DNA of 36,489 bases, taken from assembly GCA_014360945.1 (NCBI GenBank), contig JACIWM010000003.1:1-36489 (forward strand). Reading direction: 5' to 3'. The DNA comes from Candidatus Bipolaricaulota bacterium. GTDB lineage: Bacteria; Bipolaricaulota; Bipolaricaulia; Bipolaricaulales; Bipolaricaulaceae. The notes beneath the pieces were generated by a model. It was not told the origin of the DNA. It did no database searches and worked only from the letters and a program-made list of their open reading frames with translations. Position 1 is the stretch's first letter; each line of letters opens with the position of its first letter. Shown here piece after piece: positions 5,682 through 14,891 of the stretch. Position numbers and translations under genes: made by a program.

Positions 5682-8563
5682 CTGGCCACAATGGACACGA
5701 GCTTTTCCGGAACAGCAATGACCCGCTCGATCTTTTTCCCCTCAAGACGCTTTTGTACCTCCGGGTCAGAGAGGACCAATTCTTCCAGGACCTTGGGGTC
5801 AGCAGCTTTCGTCCGAGCCAAACGCAAACGCAGCCGGACCTTACCGTTGATCTGCACAGGGATCTCCACCTCCGCCTCCTCCAAAGCCCGAGGGTCATAT
5901 TCCGGCCACGGCGTTTCCAGCACGGATTTTCCCTCTCCCAACCTTTGCCAGAGCTCCTCACAGATGAACGGGGTGAATGGGGAAAGAAGTAAGATCAAAT
6001 CGCGCAAAGCTCGGCGCAAAAGCTTCGGATCGGCTTTGGGGGCCTCTAGATAAGCGGAAAGATCGTTGGTGAACTCCATGATTGCGGCGATGGCCGTGTT
6101 GAGAGCGAGCCGCCCCTCGAACTCCGCGGTCACCTTTTTGATTGTGGCATGAAGCTTGGCCCATATAGCCCGGTCCTCGCTTCTGAAGCTCTGAGGATCG
6201 GGGTCTTCGCGGATCTGCCCGGCTCGATCGATTATGTCCAAAGCCATGTTCCAAAACCGGTTCAAAAAGCGCCAGCATCCCCGCACACCTTCCTCACTCC
6301 ACTCGATCTCTTTCTCCGGAGGGCCCATAAAAAGGGTATAGAGCCGTTCCGTATCCGCTCCGTACTCTTCAATGAGCTCGTCCGGGGAGACCACATTCTT
6401 TTTGGACTTGGACATGGCCACCACGGAAACGACGAGCTCTGACCCGCACTTGGGGCAGCGATTGCCCGGCTGCACCTCCTTGGGAGGAATCCAGTGGTGG
6501 GTGGGACACCAATAGGCGGGATAGGTAACCATCCCCTGGGTGAAAAGCTTTTTGAACGGCTCATCGAAGGATAGGAGACCCAAATCATGGAGGAATTTGG
6601 TGATGAATCGGGCATAGAGGAGGTGAAGAATAGCGTGCTCCACACCGCCCACATAAAGATCCACGGGAAGCCATTTGTTCACGAGCTCCGGATCAAACGG
6701 TCGCTCCGTGTCCTTTGGGGAGACGAACCGCAGGAAGTACCAAGACGAATCCACAAATGTGTCCATGGTGTCCGTGTCGCGCCGGGCGGAACCGCCGCAG
6801 CGAGGGCATTGAGTGGGGATGAACTCCGGAATGTCCGCAAGCCCAAGCTTTCCGATGCGATTTACCTCGGGAAGGAGGACAGGAAGATCCTTCTCCGGCA
6901 CGGGAACGATCCCGCATTTCGGGCAATGGATCATGGGAATCGGTGCTCCCCAATAGCGCTGCCGGGAGATGAGCCAATCCCGGAGCTTGTAGGTCACCGT
7001 TCCCTTCCCCAAACCTTTTTCCGCAAGCCATTCCACAGTTCTTTTCACCGCTTCCGTGCCGGGGGTGCCGGAAAGCGGGCCGGAGTTGATCATTTCTTCG
7101 TACTCCGCGTGGAAAAGAAAGGCCCGAAGATGCGGCTCATCCCAAAAGATTTCGGCCACTGTGCGTTTATCCTTAAATTTCGGCGCAACGCTTTGCAATT
7201 TGGCCAAGGCACGACGTTCTTCAGCAATGCTTCCGATATTGATCACCTCGTCCGGGAAAACGACGTGCCAGCCTCGACCGATTACGAAAGCCCACCCGCT
7301 GGGGACTAGATGCTTTTGCAAAAGGCTTAAGACCTGCGAAATATTTTGGGCAGCGCCAGCGATAAGAAGGGCCCCATCTTTCTCGTCAACGTACACCTCA
7401 AGCTCTTTTAAAGCGGGCTCGAGAGAGGAATGGAAGCTCTGAGCTGGCACAACGGCGCGGAATTCTTGGGAAGGATGAGCGATGACCGGAATCACGGGAA
7501 GGCCGTATTTCAAGGCAAACTGGAAATCGCGCTCATCGTGGGCAGGAACGCCCATGACGGCCCCGGTTCCATAGCCCATGAGGACATAATCAGCAATCCA
7601 AATGGGGATACGTTCACCGGTTGCGGGGTTGACCCCATAAGTCCCTAAAAAGACACCGGTCTTCTCTTTCTCCGTGGAGGTGCGCTCCACCTCGGTCATG
7701 CGCTCCGCTGCCGCGCAATAGGCCTTTACCTCTTCCGCCCTCTCTGGCGCGGTCAATTGCGGCACAAGAGGATGCTCCGGAGCCAGCACAAGGAAGGTCG
7801 CGCCCCAGAGCGTGTCCGGCCGGGTGGTGAAGACCTTGATTTCAGGGCCCTTTTCCGTGGGGAAAAGGATTTCCGCCCCTTCCGAGCGGCCGATCCAGTT
7901 CTCCTGCATCTTCTTTACGTGTTCAGGCCAATCGAGCTTCTCCAAGTCCCGCAAAAGCCGCTCGGCGTAGGCGGTGATACGGAAATACCATTGTTCAAGC
8001 TCGCGCTTTTCCACAAGGGAATTGCAACGCCAGCACCGGCCGCCGATCACCTGTTCGTTGGCCAGCACCACCTCGCAATGCGGGCACCAGTTGACCTTGC
8101 CCTTGGCCCGATAGGCCAGGCCCTTTTCGTAAAGTTTCAAAAAGATCCACTGGGTCCATTTGTAGTAATCCGGCTCGCAGGTGGCGATCTCTCGATCCCA
8201 GTCGTATTCCACGCCCCAAGCCCGAAATTGCCGTTTGAACTCTCGAATGTTTCGCCAGGTCCAGTCACGAGGATGCACACCTTGTTCGATGGCCGCGTTC
8301 TCCGCAGGAAGCCCGAAGGCATCCCAGCCCATGGGGTTGAGAACGTTCCAGCCCCGCATGAGGAGAAAACGCACAATGGCATCGCCGAGGATGTAGTTCC
8401 GGCCATGCCCGGCGTGAAGCTTCCCCGAGGGATAAGGGAACATGTTGAGGTAGTAGAACTTCTTGCGGGCATCGTGGATTTTGGCCTTGAAAAATCCGCG
8501 TTCCCGCCAAAAATCCCGCCATTTTTCCTCGATCGCTTTGTGGTCGTAGGGAGGGCGGCTCAC
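5678..8563 (-). CDS. leuS: Leucine--tRNA ligase
   Basis: A 961-aa class I synthetase that charges tRNA-Leu. The HIGH-type motif is HAGH (residues 50-53) and the signature RDWLISRQRYWG is at 528-539. The CP1 editing domain is present (TTRPDT at 246-251, GTGAVMGVPAHDERD near 332-346). The second catalytic motif reads AMSKS (716-720) in place of KMSKS. Cysteine pairs suggest zinc sites: 160/163 with 177/180, 547/550 with 586/589, and 686 with 703/706. The protein is about 100 residues longer than the E. coli enzyme, mainly because of an insertion at about residues 363-485, after the editing core. The start is GTG 8563, overlapping the upstream mutase stop by 4 nt. Confidence 0.97.
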   Translation of the reverse strand: MSRPPYDHKAIEEKWRDFWRERGFFKAKIHDARKKFYYLNMFPYPSGKLHAGHGRNYILGDAIVRFLLMRGWNVLNPMGWDAFGLPAENAAIEQGVHPRDWTWRNIREFKRQFRAWGVEYDWDREIATCEPDYYKWTQWIFLKLYEKGLAYRAKGKVNWCPHCEVVLANEQVIGGRCWRCNSLVEKRELEQWYFRITAYAERLLRDLEKLDWPEHVKKMQENWIGRSEGAEILFPTEKGPEIKVFTTRPDTLWGATFLVLAPEHPLVPQLTAPERAEEVKAYCAAAERMTEVERTSTEKEKTGVFLGTYGVNPATGERIPIWIADYVLMGYGTGAVMGVPAHDERDFQFALKYGLPVIPVIAHPSQEFRAVVPAQSFHSSLEPALKELEVYVDEKDGALLIAGAAQNISQVLSLLQKHLVPSGWAFVIGRGWHVVFPDEVINIGSIAEERRALAKLQSVAPKFKDKRTVAEIFWDEPHLRAFLFHAEYEEMINSGPLSGTPGTEAVKRTVEWLAEKGLGKGTVTYKLRDWLISRQRYWGAPIPMIHCPKCGIVPVPEKDLPVLLPEVNRIGKLGLADIPEFIPTQCPRCGGSARRDTDTMDTFVDSSWYFLRFVSPKDTERPFDPELVNKWLPVDLYVGGVEHAILHLLYARFITKFLHDLGLLSFDEPFKKLFTQGMVTYPAYWCPTHHWIPPKEVQPGNRCPKCGSELVVSVVAMSKSKKNVVSPDELIEEYGADTERLYTLFMGPPEKEIEWSEEGVRGCWRFLNRFWNMALDIIDRAGQIREDPDPQSFRSEDRAIWAKLHATIKKVTAEFEGRLALNTAIAAIMEFTNDLSAYLEAPKADPKLLRRALRDLILLLSPFTPFICEELWQRLGEGKSVLETPWPEYDPRALEEAEVEIPVQINGKVRLRLRLARTKAADPKVLEELVLSDPEVQKRLEGKKIERVIAVPEKLVSIVAR

Positions 8564-10011
8564 AGGAGACCTCCTTTCACCAGGTTTTCCGCAGCAGCCA
8601 AAACTTTCGCCACCTCTTTGGCGTCATCCATCTCACAATAAAGACGAAGGATGGGCTCTGTCCCGGAGGCCCGGAAAAGGACCCAGCCTCGGTCGAACCG
8701 CAATTTTATTCCGTCCAAATCTTCCACAGTTTTCACCACATGACCGGCCAGCTCTTCCGGGGGTTTTTTCGCAAGCTTTTCCATCACGGCCAGTCTATCG
8801 GGAAGGTGCAGGTCCCGACGAGAATAGTAATGAGGACCAAAGCGCGCGAAAAGCTCTTGAATGAGCGCGGATAACGGCTTTCCGGTGACGGAGACCGATT
8901 CCAAAAGGAGGAGGTTAGACAGGATTCCATCCCGTTCGGGCAAATGCCAGGAATATCCGTAGCCGCCGGACTCCTCCCCGCCAAACATGGCCTGGCCCGT
9001 GACCAATCCCTCCACAGCCCATTTGAACCCGATCTTTATCTCGTGGCAAGGCACGCCTTCTTCCTCCGCGATTTTTTTGACCATATCCGTAAGAGCAAAG
9101 GATTTCAGGACCGGTCCGCGAATTTTTCGGTGGTGGAAGAGATGCCAAAGGAGGAGGGAGGCGGTGCGGTGGGTGTCCACAAACTCCCCGGTTTCGTCCA
9201 TGGCCGCGGCGCGATCGCCGTCGCCGTCGGTCACAAGGCCCACGATGATGCGTCCGCGTACCCGCCCGCGCATTCCTCGGATCACCGCCCGCAATGGTCC
9301 CATGTTCTCTGCGATGGGTTCCGGCTTTTTTCCGCCAAAGAGGGGATCGCGACCGGCACGAATGGCCAAGAACGGAAGGCGAAGCTCCCGCAAAATCTCG
9401 ACCAGATACCCCCGAGCCGAGCCGTACATGGCATCCACTACGGGGAAAAGCGGAGCCCGTCGAATCGCCCCCAAATCCACGGCCTTCCTGATTTTCTCCA
9501 AATAGGCTTCACGAATGGATTGGGTTGGGATCGTATTGTCAACAAGGGGAGGCGGAGAAGGAGGAAGGCGGGCCTCGATCTCCTTCGTGATCTCCTCGGT
9601 GGCGGAGCCGCCGTATTCCGGCTTGAACTTGACCCCGTTGTATTCCGGAGGGTTGTGGGAGGCGGTGATCATCACCCCGCCAGCCAGGCCTTCTTGGCGC
9701 ACGAAAAAGGAAAGGGCCGGGGTGGGAACGGGCTCAGCGGTGATCCACGCCGGCACTCCACCCGCAATTAAAGCGCGAGCAAGTTCTGTCGCAAATTCTC
9801 GGGAAAGGAAGCGCGTATCGTATCCCACCAGGACCCCGGCCTCCGCGGGCCGCCACGTAACCCCCCACTCCCGATAGACCCGCATCTCCTTCCGCTGCGG
9901 ATCGCGAAGATAGGCGGCCAAGGCTGCTCCGACCCGGCCCACATTGGCGAACGTGAAATCCCGGGCGATCACGCCCCGCCATCCATCCGTCCCGAACTTG
10001 ATCTCGCTCAT
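8560..10011 (-). CDS. Alpha-D-phosphohexomutase (phosphoglucomutase/phosphomannomutase)
   Basis: A 483-aa cytoplasmic enzyme that interconverts hexose 1- and 6-phosphates. All four domains are recognisable: the phosphoserine loop TASHNPP with S118, the Mg2+ loop TDGDGDR (261-267), the sugar-binding loop GGEESGG (344-350) and the phosphate-binding loop RASGTEP (447-453). The N-terminus KFGTDGWRG is typical. GlmM seems less likely from length and loop sequence, but the hexose specificity cannot be fixed by eye. It would supply sugar 1-phosphates for the glycosyltransferases in the same operon. The start overlaps the stop of the preceding 78-aa gene (ATGA). Confidence 0.93.
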   Translation of the reverse strand: MSEIKFGTDGWRGVIARDFTFANVGRVGAALAAYLRDPQRKEMRVYREWGVTWRPAEAGVLVGYDTRFLSREFATELARALIAGGVPAWITAEPVPTPALSFFVRQEGLAGGVMITASHNPPEYNGVKFKPEYGGSATEEITKEIEARLPPSPPPLVDNTIPTQSIREAYLEKIRKAVDLGAIRRAPLFPVVDAMYGSARGYLVEILRELRLPFLAIRAGRDPLFGGKKPEPIAENMGPLRAVIRGMRGRVRGRIIVGLVTDGDGDRAAAMDETGEFVDTHRTASLLLWHLFHHRKIRGPVLKSFALTDMVKKIAEEEGVPCHEIKIGFKWAVEGLVTGQAMFGGEESGGYGYSWHLPERDGILSNLLLLESVSVTGKPLSALIQELFARFGPHYYSRRDLHLPDRLAVMEKLAKKPPEELAGHVVKTVEDLDGIKLRFDRGWVLFRASGTEPILRLYCEMDDAKEVAKVLAAAENLVKGGLL

Positions 10012-10244
10012 CGCCGCGCCTTTCTCCTCAAGCTCCCCAAATCAACGCGCTCCACATGCGGGGGAATCTTCACCCCATCGCTTTCCAAAAGTTCGACGAT
10101 GAGTTCCACGGGAATCGCCGTCTCCAGCCAAAGGTCCTCCACCCGCACTACACCGTTTCGCACCGGAACCCGCTCCAGTGCCCGTTCCAGAGCCTTGCAA
10201 TAGCTCTCCCGAAGCCGGGCCAACTCCTCTTCAAGCTCCGCCAT
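10008..10244 (-). CDS. Small hypothetical protein, coiled-coil plus helix-turn-helix-like
   Basis: A 78-aa protein that I do not recognise. The first 30 residues are strongly helical and charged (MAELEEELARLRESYCKALERAL). The rest, GVVRVEDLWLETAIPVELIVELL followed by PPHVERVDL, has the spacing of a small winged-helix fold. The start is chosen at ATG 10244, which shares one base with the upstream stop (TGATG) and has GGAG 8 nt before it; an in-frame ATG at 10256 would add four residues. The tight coupling on both sides argues that the gene is real. It could be a regulator or a small partner protein. Confidence 0.65.
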   Translation of the reverse strand: MAELEEELARLRESYCKALERALERVPVRNGVVRVEDLWLETAIPVELIVELLESDGVKIPPHVERVDLGSLRRKARR

Positions 10245-11425
10245 CAGTAGCTCCACTCCACCGTGTATTCCACGGAAACCTCGTCTTTCGGGGGCACGTG
10301 GACCGCGAATTTTATCCGCTGGGCGTCAAGGATTTCATAAGGCGCGGTGGCATGCACAATCCGCCAGTAACCGGAAAGCGTCTCGATCACTTCCACCTCC
10401 GCCTCGTTTTCCTTGGCCGAGCGCAGCGTGATCCGCCACGTCTCGCGGTACACGTTTTCCCCAAGCTTTTCCCGAAGTAGTTGAGTCCGATGGCCTTGGA
10501 GGTCGAACGCCACTCCAACAGCAATTTCCGCCGTTTCACCCTTTGTTAGGGATTTTATCTCCCCGGCTCCAACAAAAAGGCCGTCCGAGTAGACCCGCAT
10601 TTCTCCGCCGGGAAGGACCACATCGGTGGTGAAACGCACCCATACTTCCACGTTTGTCCCGGAAAACCGATAGAACTTTTGGGCGGGAAAAGTAGCGCTC
10701 ACCAAGGGCAGGATGGTCAAGCCGGGAGGAAGATCCCATCGGCCGGGAAGGTCGTAACGGTAGTATTCGAAGGCCGCTGCGGGCGAGCCTTCCGGCGCGA
10801 GGGCCAGCGTCCGCACCTCGGTTTTTGGAGTGTAAATTTCCCCGGCAACCAAGGAGATATTTGCAGCTTGCCAAAAGCATCCGGTCTCGTTTTGAATCGC
10901 GGCTTTCCCGAAAACGTGCAATTCCGTGTCTGTCAATTCCGCGTCATATCCGATGCGCCACGAAAAACCTCGCGCCAAATACCGAAAACGCAGGTCTTTT
11001 TCCCCGGTTTCCTGGGCGCAGTAGCGCAGATGGGCCTGGGCCGGGGAGGCCGGGCCTGAAAGCCACGCATATTCCCGCACGATGACCAAGGAACCATTCG
11101 TTTCCAAAACCAAACCGGCGTTGGAGATCGCCCGCAGGATCCCGCGGAACGTGTCCTGTCCAGTGTAGACAGTGACTTCCTTGCCCAAAAGGGCTTCAAG
11201 CTGCCGTCCTCGAAGGGGAAGGAGGGAAAGGACCTCGACTCCCTCCACCACGAGGGTTTCCCAGAGGGTGTCTTGAGGGAAATCCCGTAGCTCCAAAATC
11301 CCTTCGTGAGCAACCGAGAACTTTCGGATCTCCTCGACCAGGGCCAACCCGGAGGAGTATATGACCAGGTTGGTCTGGCCCAGGGCGCCAAGGCTCAAAA
11401 GCACCAAAGCCAGAAAAATACGCAT
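10244..11425 (-). CDS. DUF4139-like exported protein
   Basis: A 393-aa protein with a signal peptide (MRIFLALVLLSLGALGQ). The body is beta-rich. A central block, YLARGFSWRIGYDAEL then NETGCFWQAANISLVAGEI, closely follows the DUF4139 pattern in which a conserved W-x-Y strand precedes an N-x-TG-x-x-W turn and a LVAG strand. The C-terminal third resembles the family's terminal Ig-like part (ETWRITLRSAKENEAEVEVIE). The function of the family is unknown. The start MRIFLAL is preceded by GGAGAG at good spacing; two upstream in-frame codon choices lie in the neighbouring gene. It sits in an operon with cell-envelope genes, consistent with an envelope role. Confidence 0.75.
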   Translation of the reverse strand: MRIFLALVLLSLGALGQTNLVIYSSGLALVEEIRKFSVAHEGILELRDFPQDTLWETLVVEGVEVLSLLPLRGRQLEALLGKEVTVYTGQDTFRGILRAISNAGLVLETNGSLVIVREYAWLSGPASPAQAHLRYCAQETGEKDLRFRYLARGFSWRIGYDAELTDTELHVFGKAAIQNETGCFWQAANISLVAGEIYTPKTEVRTLALAPEGSPAAAFEYYRYDLPGRWDLPPGLTILPLVSATFPAQKFYRFSGTNVEVWVRFTTDVVLPGGEMRVYSDGLFVGAGEIKSLTKGETAEIAVGVAFDLQGHRTQLLREKLGENVYRETWRITLRSAKENEAEVEVIETLSGYWRIVHATAPYEILDAQRIKFAVHVPPKDEVSVEYTVEWSY

Positions 11426-11429
11426 AAGT

Positions 11430-11645
11430 TCACTCTCCAAGTTCTTCAAGTTCCCGCCTCACCGCGGCGATCTCGTCCTCCAAGTCCTTCTTGTATCGTT
11501 CGAGCTCCTCCAGATATTCGCGGAGGAAGCGGCGGTACTCCTCACGGCTCCACCACGGCCCAAAGCGGGTGGGACCGAACCGAAAGAAGAAAAACGGGGG
11601 AAAACCAAACCCAAACGTCCCGTAGCGCCACCACCGCACGGGCAT
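11430..11645 (-). CDS. Small aromatic-rich coiled-coil protein
   Basis: A 71-aa protein. Its first half is very rich in W, F, G, P and R (RWWRYGTFGFGFPPFFFFRFGP). Its second half is a charged helix with heptad character (YLEELERYKKDLEDEIAAVRRELEEL). The arrangement, an aromatic-glycine head followed by an EL-rich coiled coil, resembles DUF5320-type small proteins, but this is by eye only. GGAGGTG sits only a few bases before ATG 11645; a TTG at 11660 overlapping the hflX stop (TTGA) is an alternative start. It ends just before the start of the DUF4139-like gene. Confidence 0.6.
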   Translation of the reverse strand: MPVRWWRYGTFGFGFPPFFFFRFGPTRFGPWWSREEYRRFLREYLEELERYKKDLEDEIAAVRRELEELGE

Positions 11646-11656
11646 CACCTCCAAGA

Positions 11657-12847
11657 TCAATGATACCCGCTTACCGTGGCGGCCGATGTCTTTTGCCGAA
11701 GGTTTTGGGCCAAAAGCTTACGGAATTCGTCCAGGTTCTCCCCGGTTTTGGCAGAGATGAGCATCCCCGGCTGGGCCTCGGCCAAAAGCTGTTCGGCCCG
11801 GGACCAGGCAACGCTCGTTTCAAGAAGGTCGAGCTTATTGAGGGCATAGACAACAGGAGGACGGGGATCCTCCGGCCGAAAGATCTCGGAGAACAGGACC
11901 TCGCGCACGACCCGCAAGTGCTCAAAAGCCGCGGGCGAGGCGGCATCGACGACGATCACGATGAGGGCTGCCTCCCGCACCTCTTCCAGAGTGGCGTGGA
12001 AGGCGGGGATGAGTTGAGGTGGAAGATCACGGATGAAACCCACAGTGTCGGTGACGAGGGCGATTTGTCCGGTGGGCAGGAAGGCGCGGCGGACTTTGGT
12101 ATCCAGGGTGGCGAAAAGTTGGTTTGCCACCAAAGCATCCCCGCGGGTGAGAGCGTTGAAAAGTGTGGATTTGCCGGAGTTGGTGTAGCCCACGAGGACG
12201 ATCTCCGGAGGGCCCAAGCGGCGACGTCGAGCCCGGCGCACCTCCCGAGCACGCTTTGCTTCCCGAAGCTCCCGCTCCAGGGCTTGGATGCGGCGGCGGA
12301 TGGCCCGTCGCCCCTGTTCCAGACGAGTTTCGCCCGGCCCCATCGTTCCTACAATCCCGCCCGGGTCGGAGAGGGCATGGCCCCACCCCCGCAGCCGCGG
12401 AAGAAGATACTGAAGCTGGGCCAGCTCCACCGCCAACGCTGCCTCCTTCGTCCCCGCATGCAGAGCAAATATGTCCAGAATGAGCTGGGAACGATCGATG
12501 ATTTTAAGGCCCGTGAACTCCTCGAGGTTTCGGGCCTGAGCAGGGGTGAGTTCCACCCCAAAAATGAGGGTATCTGCGTTTTTCTCTCGGGCCTTAGCCA
12601 GGGTCTCGAGGACCTTGCCTTTGCCGATGTAGGTCGCAGGATCAGGTTTTTCCCGACGCTGGACGAGTACGTCCAAGACCACCGCTCCCGCGGTGTTGGC
12701 CAAAGCTGCGAGTTCGGAGAGCCTTTCCTGCGGATCCACGCCGGGCGGAACGACCTCCACAAGGATGGCCTTCTCCCCGCCTTGGAGGCGTACGCGCTGG
12801 CCTAGGTAGTCCTCGATGACGAGCCGGCTCAGTCCCCTTCTTCCCAT
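11657..12847 (-). CDS. hflX: Ribosome-associated GTPase HflX
   Basis: A 396-aa translation-factor GTPase that splits stalled or stressed 70S ribosomes. The N-terminal HflX domain carries YIGKGKVLE (73-81) and RSQLILDIFALHA (119-131), followed by the glycine-rich GGIVGTMGPGETRLE segment (163-177) and a basic coiled coil. The G domain shows G1 GYTNSGKS (220-227), G2 ATLDT, G3 DTVGF (267-271) and G4 NKLD (337-340). The start at ATG 12847 overlaps murA by 19 nt. The glycine-rich loop has one extra residue compared with the usual GGxGTRGPGE. Confidence 0.95.
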   Translation of the reverse strand: MGRRGLSRLVIEDYLGQRVRLQGGEKAILVEVVPPGVDPQERLSELAALANTAGAVVLDVLVQRREKPDPATYIGKGKVLETLAKAREKNADTLIFGVELTPAQARNLEEFTGLKIIDRSQLILDIFALHAGTKEAALAVELAQLQYLLPRLRGWGHALSDPGGIVGTMGPGETRLEQGRRAIRRRIQALERELREAKRAREVRRARRRRLGPPEIVLVGYTNSGKSTLFNALTRGDALVANQLFATLDTKVRRAFLPTGQIALVTDTVGFIRDLPPQLIPAFHATLEEVREAALIVIVVDAASPAAFEHLRVVREVLFSEIFRPEDPRPPVVYALNKLDLLETSVAWSRAEQLLAEAQPGMLISAKTGENLDEFRKLLAQNLRQKTSAATVSGYH

Positions 12848-14073
12848 ACCTTAGCCCCAAGCCTTCTCAATTTTTCCCCGAAGCTTTCGTAGCCGCGGCG
12901 CAGGTGGTGCTCACCACGCACGTAGCTTTCGCCGGGAGCGGCGAGGGCGGCCAAAACCAAAGCCGCACCCGCACGGATATCAGTGGCCTCCACTGCGGCC
13001 GGCCGCAACTGCTCCACCCCTTCCACCACCTGGACGTTTCCGCTCACCTGTATCTTAGCGCCCATCTGAAGGAGAGGCTCAACGTGGCCAAAGCGCGCGG
13101 CATAGACGGTCTCGGTCACGGTGGAGCGGCCCTCGGCCAGGGTAAGGAAGGCCACCATGGGCGGCTGAAGATCGGTGGGAAAGCCGGGATACGGCCAGGT
13201 CCGAAAATCCACGGGTTTCGGACGTGTGGGACCGCGCACCTCCACCCAGTTTTCTCCGAACTCCACCTCACAGCCGGCCAGGGAAAGGCGGTCCAAAAGG
13301 GCAGCCAGATGGCGGGGCTTCGCGCCAATAGTCCGCACCCGACCATGCGTGATGGCCCCGGCAAGGAGATAAGTTCCGGCCTCGATGCGGTCGGGAATCA
13401 GGGTATGTTCCGCCCCGCCCAGGGTCTCCCGTCCGCGGATCCTTACTCGATCGCCGTCCCAAGCCACCTCCGCCCCCATTTTGCGAAGAAGCTCGGCGAG
13501 GTCCACTACTTCCGGCTCCCGGGCCGGGTTGATCACCACCGTCTCTCCTTCAGCCAACGCTCCGGCCAAAAGGAGTTGTTCCGTGGCCCCGACGGAGGGG
13601 AAATCCAGGTAGACCATGTGGCCTCTAAGCCTCGCGGCTTCGGCCACAACCGCCCCATCCTTCACGATTATGGATGCGCCAAGCTTGGCTAGACCATAAA
13701 GATGGAAGTCCACGGGGCGTGGACCGAGGGCGCAACCGCCGGGCATGGCCACTTTCGCTTTTCCTGCCCGGGCCAAGAGGGGGCCAAGGCAAAGAAAGGA
13801 GGCCCGCATCCTTTGCACAAGCTCCGCAGGGGCCTCCCAGCACAGCTCCTCCCCGCCGCGGATCTCCAACGTTTCCGCCCGCCAAACGACCTCTTTGCCC
13901 AGGTTCCGAATGAGATCTAGCGCGGTCTCCACGTCTGCCAGCCGCGGAACATTGTGGATGATCACGGGTTCCGTAGTGAGAAGGCTTGCGAAGATCGCGG
14001 GGAGAGCAGCGTTTTTAGCCCCGGAGATCGGAACTTCCCCGCAAAGCCTTTCTCCGCCGCGGACCTTGATCAC
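12829..14073 (-). CDS. murA: UDP-N-acetylglucosamine 1-carboxyvinyltransferase MurA
   Basis: A 414-aa enzyme that catalyses the first committed step of peptidoglycan synthesis, transferring enolpyruvate from PEP to UDP-GlcNAc. The substrate-binding SGAKNA (K20, N21) is present. The active-site cysteine is C114 in PGGCALGPRPVD; with Cys rather than Asp here the enzyme is expected to be of the fosfomycin-sensitive type. PYPGFPTDLQ is also conserved. The start is GTG 14073, overlapping the upstream peptidase stop (GTGA). It sits next to a murein hydrolase, so the operon combines wall synthesis and wall turnover. Confidence 0.97.
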   Translation of the reverse strand: MIKVRGGERLCGEVPISGAKNAALPAIFASLLTTEPVIIHNVPRLADVETALDLIRNLGKEVVWRAETLEIRGGEELCWEAPAELVQRMRASFLCLGPLLARAGKAKVAMPGGCALGPRPVDFHLYGLAKLGASIIVKDGAVVAEAARLRGHMVYLDFPSVGATEQLLLAGALAEGETVVINPAREPEVVDLAELLRKMGAEVAWDGDRVRIRGRETLGGAEHTLIPDRIEAGTYLLAGAITHGRVRTIGAKPRHLAALLDRLSLAGCEVEFGENWVEVRGPTRPKPVDFRTWPYPGFPTDLQPPMVAFLTLAEGRSTVTETVYAARFGHVEPLLQMGAKIQVSGNVQVVEGVEQLRPAAVEATDIRAGAALVLAALAAPGESYVRGEHHLRRGYESFGEKLRRLGAKVWEEGD

Positions 14074-14891
14074 GGAAGGAGAGGCCGGGGATCCACAGGC
14101 GTGCCGAGCTGGCGGACCTCAAAGTGCAGGTGAGGCCCGGTGGAAAGCCCGGTGTTTCCGGAAAGAGCAATGGTGTCCCCGGCAGAAACCATCTGGCCTG
14201 GGCTTACAAGGAGCTTGGAGAGGTGTCCGTAATAAGTCTCGTAGCCATTCTCGTGGTCGATGACCACGAGGAGACCAAACCCGCTTTCCCAGCCAGCGAA
14301 GGTCACGCGACCCGCGGCGGCCGCTCGCACCGGCGTGCCCTCCGGCACGGCAATATCGATCCCGGTGTGGAAAGAGGGAATGCCGTAGATCGGATGGATG
14401 CGCGGGCCAAAGGAAGAAGAGATCTGACCTCGCACCGGCCAAACAAATCCCTGGATTGCAGCGGATGCGGTTAGCGGCACGGTTTTCGGCTCCGGAATGA
14501 ATAGGCGCATTCCCGGCTGAGGTTCCCCGGAAAGCCCGTTGGTCTTGCGTACGAGATCCTCGGAAACTCCGTAGGCGGCGGCTATTTGGGCCAAGGTCTC
14601 CCCGGTCTTCACCGTGTGCAGGACCCCATCTTTGGGAATGAGGAGCTTTTGTCCGGGGTAAATGGTGGTGGAGGAAAGACCATTGGAAGCGACGATCCAA
14701 GAGACAGGGACATCATAACGGGCAGCGATGGCAGAAAGGGTGTCACCGGAACGGACCTCGTACAGAAGGGCCATGCTTTGCCAAGCGCTTAAAGTTTGGG
14801 ATGGACCGCCGATCTCCGGGGAAAGGGTCAAGGAAAAAAGAACAAGGGGCACGCACAGGGCCAACACTGCGAAAACCCACAGGTTACTCAC
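14070..14891 (-). CDS. LysM and M23 domain murein hydrolase or activator
   Basis: A 273-aa exported protein. Residues 1-22 form a membrane anchor or uncleaved signal. Two LysM peptidoglycan-binding modules follow (about 44-86, VRSGDTLSAIAARYDV, and about 91-133, VKTGETLAQIAAAYGV). A C-terminal M23 peptidase domain runs from about 150 to 270. The zinc ligands of active M23 enzymes appear intact: H175 and D179 (FHTGIDIA) and the HLH motif at 254-256. It is therefore likely a true DD- or endopeptidase rather than a degenerate EnvC-type activator. The start (GTG 14891) overlaps the rho stop by 8 nt. Confidence 0.93.
   Translation of the reverse strand: MSNLWVFAVLALCVPLVLFSLTLSPEIGGPSQTLSAWQSMALLYEVRSGDTLSAIAARYDVPVSWIVASNGLSSTTIYPGQKLLIPKDGVLHTVKTGETLAQIAAAYGVSEDLVRKTNGLSGEPQPGMRLFIPEPKTVPLTASAAIQGFVWPVRGQISSSFGPRIHPIYGIPSFHTGIDIAVPEGTPVRAAAAGRVTFAGWESGFGLLVVIDHENGYETYYGHLSKLLVSPGQMVSAGDTIALSGNTGLSTGPHLHFEVRQLGTPVDPRPLLP

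Noticed and set aside
11306..12805. A 499-codon plus-strand open frame
   Set aside because: It is antisense to hflX and the small genes, has low-complexity composition with no domain, and results from high G+C codon bias on the other strand.
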